The notes beneath the pieces were generated by a model, which saw nothing but the letters and a program-made list of their open reading frames with translations, did no database searches and was not told the DNA's origin. From Desulfobacterales bacterium (lineage in GTDB: Bacteria; Desulfobacterota; Desulfobacteria; Desulfobacterales; C00003060), in assembly GCA_020347085.1 (NCBI GenBank), contig CP070769.1:171548-177972 (forward strand): a DNA stretch of 6,425 nucleotides, written 5' to 3'. Of this stretch, positions 1 through 4,311 are shown one piece after another (positions within the stretch are counted from its first letter, which is position 1; each line of letters starts with the position of its first letter). Made by a program: the position numbers and the translations under genes.

Positions 1-601
1 CCTTTTCCACCTCGACGACCGCCGTCATAAGACTCAGGAAATTGGACGACAGCTTCAGGTCCGGGTACTGTTCGGCAATCGCAAGCAAGCGATTCAATGC
101 AGATACCGGATCTGCTCCGGCGACCTTTTCACCGGCCTTCCCGGCGGTTCCCTGCGCATTTTGCTCAAGGTTCTTTATGAGATCTTCCAATTTTGAGTCC
201 GTGATCCCTTTTTCAGACAAAATGGAGCGCAAAGCCACAACCGCTGTAAAAACGCCACGCTCATGCTTCGAATAATCAAACACAGCTTTTGACAGGTTTA
301 TGGAGATATCGTTTCGCCTTTGCAATAAGGCGTGAACTTTACCCTTTGATGCCAATACGTCCTGCTCGGTTGACACGAGTAGGTTGTAGTAATAGATGCT
401 GCCTCCTGCCAATATTGCCAGGCAGAGAACAACAAAAATCTGGAACCACTTTTTCTTTATGACACCTATGACGGGGTAAACCTTAGACAGATAATACTCC
501 AGATAATTTCGAGGTCTTGAGACCATCGGAAAAGGGTCCAGATCATACCTTCTTCCGTAGGCTTTTCGTATGATCGTGCTGACAGCGTTACCTCTTCTCA
601 T
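1..601 (-). CDS. mamQ: MamQ-like LemA-family magnetosome membrane protein, 3' end cut by window edge
   Basis: The first 200 residues are visible; the C-terminus lies beyond base 1. The ATG at 601-599 opens the frame. A basic N-terminal tail (RKAYGRRYDLDPFP, about 12-25) leads to one transmembrane segment at about 53-71. The LemA core follows: YYYNLLVSTEQDV at 70-82, LLQRRNDISINLSKAV at 92-107, YSKHERGVF at 110-118 and LNRLLAIAEQYPDLK at 169-183. By eye this fits MamQ better than generic LemA: alphaproteobacterial MamQ as I recall it has an N-terminal cytoplasmic tail, an IQRRDNL..NL core, and NALGRLMAIVEQYP followed by SLVEMED, matching VVEVEKD here. MamQ is known to be needed for magnetosome membrane formation; the fold is a helical bundle held on the membrane by one helix. 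An AAGGA lies about 15 bases upstream of the start, rather far. An alternative start is the ATG at 526-524 (residue 26), but the upstream residues look conserved in character. It lies 334 bases downstream of the double MamI gene, so it may have its own promoter. Confidence 0.82.
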   Translation of the reverse strand, partial: MRRGNAVSTIIRKAYGRRYDLDPFPMVSRPRNYLEYYLSKVYPVIGVIKKKWFQIFVVLCLAILAGGSIYYYNLLVSTEQDVLASKGKVHALLQRRNDISINLSKAVFDYSKHERGVFTAVVALRSILSEKGITDSKLEDLIKNLEQNAQGTAGKAGEKVAGADPVSALNRLLAIAEQYPDLKLSSNFLSLMTAVVEVEK

Positions 602-935
602 CGCTAGTCACTTGTCCTTCGTCATTTGCCCTTCATATTCTTTACTCGTTAACTATGGCTCACTTTCGTTCACTTGCACCGGGACCATTACTAAATTACT
701 CCATCACTCTGAGACTACAACCGAGGCCAAGCCCCTAACGCTAACGCCTACTCTGGTTTCCATCCAGAAATGCCAAATTTCCGTCCAAGACAAAGCCGCC
801 CCAGAGAAATACGCCTCGCATTTCACAGGGCAGGCACAGGAATTTCTACCGCAGGCGTAGAGCAGCGCTACGTCGACGATAGAAATCCGCAGAGAACGCT
901 GTATTGGGCGAAAAGACGCCGTTTCTCTATGGAAA
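602..935. other. 334-base intergenic region without a gene
   Basis: No frame on either strand gives a convincing protein; the minus strand is closed by frequent stops and the plus-strand frames have no recognisable content. It holds a large inverted repeat at 839-888 (listed separately), a doubled GCGTTA on the minus strand near 736-747, a small dyad GAAAT-5 bases-ATTTC at 767-781, and an AC/GAA-rich stretch at about 605-680 resembling degenerate repeat debris. The promoter of mamQ could lie here, but no clear -35/-10 or -24/-12 pair was found. Confidence 0.6.
839..888. repeat. Large imperfect inverted repeat between the double mamI gene and mamQ
   Basis: GGAATTTCTA at 839-848 pairs with TAGAAATCC at 880-888 with a single bulged base, and inside it CGTAG at 856-860 pairs with CTACG at 868-872. 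It lies 48 bases past the stop of the double mamI gene. No T-run follows on the minus strand, so it is not a textbook intrinsic terminator; a dispersed palindromic element or an RNA-end stabiliser is equally possible. Confidence 0.55.
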
Positions 936-1271
936 CTATGTCAATGTCCTGATACCGTGAACAACAGACACCAAACCTAAAACAATCAGCAGGGGTGGGA
1001 TAAGGCCATTAAAGAAATCGACCACTGCATAGTATTCGTCATAAAGACCGTAAATGCCGAGAAAAAGAAATACCGCAGCCACGATAAAATTCATTTTTTT
1101 AAACGTATTCCTGCCAAAGATACCGGCCGCAAAGGCCACAAGACCGAACAAGATAAGGATCGGCTGCAAAGCCCCTTTTAAGACCTCGACGATATAGGGG
1201 CTGTAGAAATAGGCCAAGAACAGGCCCAAGCCAAATATGATCAACCCTCCGATGACATGATTCTTTCTCAT
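936..1271 (-). CDS. Tandem (double) MamI-like membrane protein
   Basis: This is a 111-residue, very hydrophobic protein made of two copies of a MamI-like unit. Unit 1 is residues 6-51 (GLGLF, then YIVEVLKG, then P, then LFGLVAFAAGI) and unit 2 is 62-107 (FLGIYGLYDEYYAVVDFFNG, then P, then VLGLVSVVHGI), joined by a short basic linker GRNTFKK at 53-59. Each unit has two predicted transmembrane helices, giving four in all. Unit 2 matches the single-unit MamI at 3225-3407 at about 22 of 45 aligned positions (counted by eye), including LGI, GL, DEYY, DFF, G, P, LL and GL; unit 1 is more diverged and has one extra residue before the conserved Pro. MamI in model magnetotactic bacteria is a two-helix protein of about 70 residues needed for magnetosome membrane formation, so this gene is an internal duplication or fusion of that family. 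The ATG at 1271-1269 is preceded by a GGGA/GGGG-rich stretch at suitable spacing. It is separated from the cytochrome gene by the repeat-rich region 1272-1734. Alternative: another small tandem-TM family with a coincidental pattern. Confidence 0.75.
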   Translation of the reverse strand: MRKNHVIGGLIIFGLGLFLAYFYSPYIVEVLKGALQPILILFGLVAFAAGIFGRNTFKKMNFIVAAVFLFLGIYGLYDEYYAVVDFFNGLIPPLLIVLGLVSVVHGIRTLT

Positions 1272-1325
1272 TTTAGCCCCATCCCTTTCTTATGCGAATT
1301 CTCAAATTTCCTGGGCCGGACAAGC

Positions 1326-1354
1326 CCGCCCTTCTGCTAAGCCGAGTAGGGCGG
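1326..1354. repeat. GC-rich palindrome
   Basis: CCGCCCT at 1326-1332 pairs with AGGGCGG at 1348-1354 around a 15-base loop. It lies 55 bases upstream of the double mamI start and abuts the CACGAA repeat. It shares the 10-mer CCCGCCCTTC (1325-1334) with the palindromic insertion in the receiver gene, where it occurs in the opposite orientation. No T-run follows. Confidence 0.5.
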
Positions 1355-1358
1355 ACGG

Positions 1359-1402
1359 GCCGAAACCAAACAGGTAGGAAACTAATCACGAAGACACGAA
1401 AA
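1359..1402. repeat. Dispersed intergenic repeat, copy A
   Basis: It begins with GCCGAAACCAAACAGGT (1359-1375) and ends with CACGAAGACACGAAAA (1387-1402). The first part matches copy B at 2395-2411 at 16 of 17 bases; the second part is the same CACGAA-type doublet as copy B at 2431-2444. It lies 88 bases upstream of the double mamI start, in the same orientation as copy B. Confidence 0.65.
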
Positions 1403-1431
1403 TCACTGTACCTCTTGTTGACAGTAAACGA

Positions 1432-1450
1432 CTACCCGCATAGCGGGTGG
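1432..1450. repeat. Hairpin ACCCGC-ATA-GCGGGT
   Basis: There is a 6-base perfect stem (1434-1439 with 1443-1448), extended by one wobble and one G-C pair, around a 3-base loop. The compact GC hairpin resembles those recognised by IS200/IS605 or REP-associated Y1 transposases; this is resemblance only, and no transposase is in the window. Confidence 0.45.
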
Positions 1451-1483
1451 CTTTATACGCGGCCAAAGGCCTTCAAATAAAGA

Positions 1484-1497
1484 GGAACGTCAGTTCC
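1484..1497. repeat. Short palindrome GGAAC-GTCA-GTTCC
   Basis: A perfect 5-base stem with a 4-base loop, 12 bases after a second palindrome (GGCC-AAA-GGCC, 1461-1471). Neither is followed by a T-run. They belong to the cluster of palindromes between the cytochrome and double mamI genes. Confidence 0.45.
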
Positions 1498-1612
1498 CAC
1501 ATTTAAGTTTGGGACCCCGCGCGAAGCACGAGGTTTGTCTTCAAACAATCAGACGGTTCAACGATGCCTGTCTTTCCCCGGCCCTGAAATTGAACTGCAA
1601 CAGCGAGTGCAT

Positions 1613-1634
1613 TCCCTGTAGCTTGCTGCAGGGA
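1613..1634. repeat. 10-base-stem hairpin
   Basis: TCCCTGTAGC at 1613-1622 pairs with GCTGCAGGGA at 1625-1634 with one G-T wobble and a 2-base loop. It lies 101 bases past the cytochrome stop. As a minus-strand terminator it lacks the T-run, so a REP-like element is the better reading, though it could protect the 3' end of the upstream message. Confidence 0.5.
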
Positions 1635-1680
1635 GTTTCAATTGATCTATTTGAAGTCCAGCTTACCAACTGTGTTTGTC

Positions 1681-1725
1681 TCTTTCGTGCTTTCGTTATT
1701 TCATGTTTTCGTCATTCTTTCTTAA
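1681..1725. repeat. Dispersed intergenic repeat, copy C (inverted)
   Basis: A run of degenerate TTTCGT/TTTCAT units, including TTCGTGCTTTCGT at 1684-1696, which is the exact reverse complement of bases 2432-2444 in copy B. It lies 10 bases beyond the cytochrome stop, so copies B and C bracket that gene in inverted orientation. Confidence 0.55.
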
Positions 1726-1734
1726 TTCTCTGCC

Positions 1735-2454
1735 TTACTGTGGTGCCCCATTATTGATCCACATAATGATCTGTCGGCTGTCCGCACCGGCAAACCGGTG
1801 CATAGGCTCTCCAATACGCACCAAGGTCTTAAGTAATCCGGTGTCCACATACATCTTGACATTCTTGTAATTAGTCAGATTACGAAAGGGGCCGGAATGG
1901 CATCGCAGACAATCTTTGGCCAAAACGGATTTAATGGTGTTATTATATGTTACTTGACCTTTGGCTACATTCAATGGCGGGCTTCCCTGCCTGCATCCGG
2001 GTCCACCGGGAACGGTTGAAATGGAACCGGGCTTGTCAGTAAACCGTGCAGGAGCACCAGGCGGTTTCTCGGGGGCGCCTTCCCGTACCCACCGCAAAAT
2101 GGTCTGGGCATCATTTCTCGCAAAGCACCTCATGGGACCTTGAACCATGGTTGTCAGCAGGCCGCTGTCGGCATAGGCCTTGAGGTTGTCATAGTCCATC
2201 AAATTTCTAGTAGGCCCTGAATGACATCTGCCGCAATCTACCCGGGTGATATTCTTTATGGTATTTTCGTAATAGATCTTCTGGGCCTTTGCCTGGATCA
2301 TGGGTTGGGCTCGAGCACCACTGGTCGCAACGATGAAGGAGAGAGCCCAACACAAAAAAACAAGCAATAATAATCTATTGCCTAGCCCGGCCAAGCCGAA
2401 ACCAAATAGGTTTGAAGATAAAGAATTAACCACGAAAGCACGAACCACAACCAC
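1735..2454 (-). CDS. Exported two-heme c-type cytochrome of duplicated domains
   Basis: This 239-residue protein (from the GTG at 2454) has a hydrophobic signal segment at about 29-43 (LLLLVFLCWALSFIV) and a likely cleavage site after ARA at 49, so it should act in the periplasm or magnetosome lumen. Two homologous domains follow, each starting YYENTIK or YNNTIK, with heme motifs CGRCH at 74-78 and CLRCH at 182-186, both followed by HSGP.RNL, then (A/V)D(S/T)GLL and a candidate distal methionine (M108, M218) before a W...GAP ending. A Pro/Gly-rich linker at about 127-160 joins them. I do not see the short magnetochrome pattern of MamE/MamP/MamT, so this is a different cytochrome class placed among magnetosome genes, plausibly for electron transfer in iron oxidation balance; that role is inference. 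The start is uncertain: the frame stays open to an ATG at 2559, but that overlaps mamA by 101 bases; the GTG at 2454 lies 4 bases after the mamA stop with AGGAGGAGG about 15 bases upstream; a TTG at 2394-2392 would skip repeat copy B entirely and give a compact signal peptide. Confidence 0.8.
   Translation of the reverse strand: MVVVRAFVVNSLSSNLFGFGLAGLGNRLLLLVFLCWALSFIVATSGARAQPMIQAKAQKIYYENTIKNITRVDCGRCHSGPTRNLMDYDNLKAYADSGLLTTMVQGPMRCFARNDAQTILRWVREGAPEKPPGAPARFTDKPGSISTVPGGPGCRQGSPPLNVAKGQVTYNNTIKSVLAKDCLRCHSGPFRNLTNYKNVKMYVDTGLLKTLVRIGEPMHRFAGADSRQIIMWINNGAPQ
2395..2446. repeat. Dispersed intergenic repeat, copy B
   Basis: GCCGAAACCAAATAGGT at 2395-2411 matches copy A (one mismatch), followed by the CACGAAAGCACGAA doublet at 2431-2444. 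It sits at the junction of mamA and the cytochrome gene and, if the GTG at 2454 is used, would be translated as the N-terminal tail of the cytochrome. That raises doubt about the start. Confidence 0.6.
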
Positions 2455-2458
2455 CGGC

Positions 2459-3232
2459 CTAGTACGCTTCCTCCTCCTGTTCACGCTCAAGGTCCATGAC
2501 CCTGGAGAAACACTTGGCAGCCTGTTTGTGATCCTCCTTGCGTTCATAAAGAAAGCCAAGGTGCTGGTGATATTTGATCTCTTCTGGGGCTAGCTCAACA
2601 GCCTTTTCAAAGGCTTCAACCGCCTTGTCTACCTCATCCATGCGGTCATAAGATATCCCCATTAGGTAAAGAGCCTTGTGATTGTCGGGAACCAGCTTTA
2701 CGAGTTTCTCCAGCCCTTCAGTAGCACCCTCATAGTCTTTGAGCTTTAAATAGACGCGACTTTTGCGAAAAATAGCCCCTTTGTGATCCGGTTTTAACTT
2801 CAAAGCCTTATTAAACGCTCGGATTGAACTTTTGAGGTTTCCGGATGCTGCCAGAGCTACACCGAGCTGGTAGAGGCCATCCGGGTTGGTAGGATCAAGT
2901 CGGGTCCATTCCTTCAGATAATGCAAGCCCTTTTCATGCTGGCCCTTCTTGGCATAATGTGCATTTATGTTCCGGTAAATCTTGGTCTTATCGCGAGGAC
3001 TAAGCTCGAAAAGACTGTTATAGAAATTGAGCATCCCACCTAACAGCCTTCCGCCAAAGAGGAACAGCGAATGCAAGTAAAAAATACTTGAGGGATGGGA
3101 GGGTTCTCGGCCTTTTGGCTCAGCGGGCTTTTTTTTCTTTTTCCTGCCAGTTCTGGCTTTGCGTGCCTGCCTGATCTCCTCCTCCATCTCTTCTTCCTCA
3201 AACTCAGGCTCCATGTGTTTTCCCTTAACCAT
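2459..3232 (-). CDS. mamA: MamA-like TPR scaffold protein of the magnetosome surface
   Basis: This 257-residue protein has five consecutive 34-residue TPR units at about 83-116, 117-150, 151-184, 185-218 and 219-252, each with the LG/A/P spacing (for example YQLGVALAASGNLKSSIRAF, then a second helix ending LKP). A helical segment at about 50-80 precedes them. Register and repeat number match alphaproteobacterial MamA as I recall it (IRQVYYRDKGISHAKAGR against KTKIYRNINAHYAKKGQ here). MamA is known to be a soluble TPR protein that oligomerises around the magnetosome vesicle and binds other Mam proteins. There is an unusual charged N-terminal extension of about 45 residues with an acidic run (EEEEMEEE, 13-20 region) and a lysine run (GRKKKKK, 29-35). 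The ATG at 3232 has an ideal AAAGGAGG at 3246-3239 with a 6-base spacer, lying inside the end of mamI, with which it overlaps by 8 bases, implying translational coupling. Alternative: a generic TPR protein, but the mamI neighbour argues for MamA. Confidence 0.83.
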   Translation of the reverse strand: MVKGKHMEPEFEEEEMEEEIRQARKARTGRKKKKKPAEPKGREPSHPSSIFYLHSLFLFGGRLLGGMLNFYNSLFELSPRDKTKIYRNINAHYAKKGQHEKGLHYLKEWTRLDPTNPDGLYQLGVALAASGNLKSSIRAFNKALKLKPDHKGAIFRKSRVYLKLKDYEGATEGLEKLVKLVPDNHKALYLMGISYDRMDEVDKAVEAFEKAVELAPEEIKYHQHLGFLYERKEDHKQAAKCFSRVMDLEREQEEEAY

Positions 3233-3407
3233 CTGATTCCTCCTTTACTCTCGGCGGAACGAATCCGGCTAACATGGCCATGAGGCCTGACAACATCAAG
3301 AGAACGGGGAAGCCTCCCTTGAAAAAATCCGCCACATAGTAGTACTCATCAAAAAGTCCCCAGATCCCTAAGGCAATAAAGAATAATCCCAAGATGATGT
3401 GCAGCAT
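3225..3407 (-). CDS. mamI: MamI-like two-helix magnetosome membrane protein
   Basis: This 60-residue protein has two hydrophobic helices (about 3-18 and 33-50) separated by a conserved loop DEYYYVADFFKGGFP at 20-34, and a short charged tail. The layout (LG..LG motif, aromatic-rich turn, FFKG, P, then LSGL.A.LAG) matches MamI, in which the turn is Trp-rich (WWWSV, then LRG, then P) as I recall it. MamI is an inner-membrane protein needed for magnetosome vesicle formation in model strains. The ATG at 3407-3405 is preferred over the upstream GTG at 3419 because GGAGG at 3417-3413 is 5 bases before the ATG. The stop overlaps the mamA start. It follows the broken receiver gene by 33 bases and is the first intact gene after the sigma-54 promoter. 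The sequence is clearly related to both halves of the double protein at 936-1271. Confidence 0.8.
   Translation of the reverse strand: MLHIILGLFFIALGIWGLFDEYYYVADFFKGGFPVLLMLSGLMAMLAGFVPPRVKEESDG
3239..3246 (-). promoter_or_regulatory. Shine-Dalgarno of mamA inside mamI
   Basis: AAAGGAGG with a 6-base spacer to the ATG at 3232-3230, embedded in the last codons of mamI. It fixes the mamA start and suggests coupled translation of the pair. Confidence 0.8.
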
Positions 3408-3440
3408 GGTTTCCTCCACAAGATGTGCCTTGCCATCTCT

Positions 3441-3925
3441 TCACCCCCTGACCTGCTCCCAAGGCAGGTAAGTTTGAATTGCATCTGGCATAGCGCATGA
3501 GATTGCAGTCTTAAGCTCATTTATTCCAAATCCCGTGACGTGGTAATAAAAAACCTCTTTTTCTCTTACGGACTTCTCCTTGTTGGGATCATTTTCCCTC
3601 GTGGTGACGATGATCCGAACATCGGCAAACAGCCTCTTGACCGGCATGCTCCCCGGACACGCAGTGCTGCCGCAGGGCAGAACCCCCGCCCGGAAGGGCG
3701 GGGAGGCTTCACTATTGCGATATCCTCACAAATAGAGCCGTCACTGACAGTATCATCCAGCAATAAGACGGAGATCCTATTCCATGAGATGAGGGAGATG
3801 ACCATATCCTCTATGTTGTCAACAGCCTGAAACGGGTATCCCTTTTCTGCCAGCCATGGGAGAAGGCTGGCTGTAAGGTCTGAGTTCGGTTCGGCTATGA
3901 CTATTATCTTTTTCTGCTGCTTCAT
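3441..3925 (-). pseudogene. Receiver-like (CheY-fold) gene broken by a 59-base palindromic insertion
   Basis: Two frames carry complementary halves of one receiver-like protein. The first half, from the ATG at 3925-3923 (TAAGG close upstream), reads MKQQKKIIVIAEPNSDLT and continues to WNRISVLLLDDTVSDG and DIAIVK, covering strands 1 to 3 of a receiver with a likely Asp site in LLLDD. The second half (3647-3441) reads KRLFADVRIIVTTREND and FYYHVTGFGINELKTAI, covering the T of strand 4 and the last helices. Removing bases 3648-3706 joins DIAIVK to MPVKRLFADV in frame, giving 141 residues. As it stands, the first frame runs on into unrelated sequence and stops at 3566. The acidic pair of a true receiver is replaced by EPN, and the lysine of strand 5 is not seen, so the ancestor was probably a non-phosphorylated pseudo-receiver. 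It is the first gene after the sigma-54 promoter. The second half could still be initiated at the ATG at 3647, but its GGGGAG is only 1 base away. Confidence 0.75.
3648..3706. mobile_element. 59-base palindromic insertion (REP-like) in the receiver gene
   Basis: The ends are inverted (CTCCCCG at 3649-3655, CGGGGAG at 3699-3705). Inside are a perfect 8-base stem CCCCGCCC-GGAA-GGGCGGGG at 3684-3703 and a CTGCC-GCAG-GGCAG hairpin at 3667-3680. Its length (3n+2) accounts exactly for the change of frame between the two halves of the surrounding gene, which is strong evidence of insertion. It is too short to code; a REP or MITE moved by a transposase elsewhere is the natural reading. Exact ends may shift by a base or two. 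Confidence 0.7.
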
Positions 3926-4120
3926 GGACCTTAGCGCTCCTCTTATTACGCTCCGCTGAGATTTTCTTAACCAAATTGTCAAAATCGGCTCGTCCCAAGA
4001 TCTCCGGAAACTTTATTGTAGAAGTTGAAATGGAACATACTTCAGAGAATTACTCTGGCCCCTGATGGGAGGGATGCAAATCGTTCAACTCAGGTCTACT
4101 TGCAAAAACATACAGGGTTA

Positions 4121-4137
4121 TAGCAACACACGTGCCA
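4121..4137 (-). promoter_or_regulatory. Sigma-54 (-24/-12) promoter driving the magnetosome operon
   Basis: The minus strand reads TGGCACG-TGTG-TTGCT (4137-4122), matching the consensus TGGCACG-N4-TTGC(A/T) at every defined position and with correct GG-to-GC spacing. Transcription would start near 4111 and run through the receiver-like gene, mamI, mamA and the cytochrome. The stop of a sigma-54 activator gene lies about 175 bases upstream. Confidence 0.85.
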
Positions 4138-4211
4138 TGGTCTGGTAGAATCGCGTATTATCTGTAATTCCTTAAGCTTGTGGTCGATGGCAAAAAAATG
4201 GGCAGGTGGGT

Positions 4212-4236
4212 GTGACCGGGCAAAATACCCCGCCAC
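4212..4236. promoter_or_regulatory. Candidate enhancer (activator binding) dyad
   Basis: On the minus strand GTGGCGGG faces CCCGGTCAC, an interrupted and imperfect dyad centred about 113 bases upstream of the predicted start site, the usual distance for NtrC-type activator sites. The assignment is by position and symmetry only. Confidence 0.4.
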
Positions 4237-4287
4237 AGGATAGGACAAAACAGATAACTTCTTATTTGGCTTGGCTATTTCCTTTCA

Positions 4288-4306
4288 AGGGGAGAGATTT
4301 CCCCCT
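4288..4306. repeat. Small inverted repeat just after the regulator stop
   Basis: AGGGG (4288-4292) pairs with CCCCT (4302-4306), 5 bases beyond the stop codon of the regulator. It could end or stabilise that transcript, but no T-run follows on the minus strand; it could equally be a second activator site about 185 bases upstream of the start. Confidence 0.35.
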
Positions 4307-4311
4307 AATTG

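Larger units (their letters stand above)
1272..1734. other. 463-base repeat- and palindrome-rich intergenic region
   Basis: No protein-coding frame here is convincing. The stretch contains, in order: a 7-base-stem palindrome at 1326-1354; a copy of the CACGAA repeat at 1359-1402; an ACCCGC-ATA-GCGGGT hairpin at 1432-1450; GGCC-AAA-GGCC at 1461-1471; GGAAC-GTCA-GTTCC at 1484-1497; a 10-base-stem hairpin at 1613-1634; and an inverted CACGAA repeat at 1681-1725. The density of short palindromes suggests accumulation of REP-like or IS200/IS605-type debris between two magnetosome genes. Confidence 0.65.
3983..4311. other. Regulatory intergenic region between the sigma-54 regulator and the magnetosome genes
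   Basis: There is no protein-coding gene in the 386 bases from the broken receiver gene's start (3925) to the regulator's stop. On the minus strand it holds, upstream to downstream: a small inverted repeat, a 25-base dyad (4212-4236), a T7 tract near 4192-4198, the sigma-54 promoter, and a leader of about 187 bases with two weak hairpins (CCCT/AGGG at 4060-4074 and CAGAG-5 bases-CTCTG at 4043-4057). A 19-codon minus-strand frame starting near 4035 has no clear ribosome binding site. Confidence 0.6.

Noticed and set aside
570..860. Plus-strand 96-codon open frame
   Set aside because: It overlaps the mamQ start and repeat-like intergenic DNA, has no ribosome binding site or recognisable protein pattern, and is on the opposite strand to every real gene.
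1432..1634. CRISPR-like array
   Set aside because: The palindromes differ from one another in sequence and spacing; there are no identical direct repeats or regular spacers.
1509..1870. Plus-strand frames in the intergenic region and over the cytochrome 3' end
   Set aside because: They run through palindromes, repeats and antisense cytochrome sequence, with no coherent protein features.
2949..2965. Plus-strand sigma-54-like TGGCA...TGCA sequence
   Set aside because: It lies inside mamA, lacks the TTGC element and points against the genes.
3225..3419. GTG start of mamI at 3419
   Set aside because: The Shine-Dalgarno GGAGG would fall inside the coding region; the ATG at 3407 has it at the right spacing.
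3566..3982. Single 138-residue minus-strand protein as an intact gene
   Set aside because: It starts at a weak TTG and its last 45 or so residues come from the palindromic insertion and out-of-frame receiver sequence; the broken-gene model explains both halves.
4286..4306. Intrinsic terminator of the regulator gene
   Set aside because: The stem is short and not followed by T residues on the minus strand, so it is kept only as an inverted repeat.
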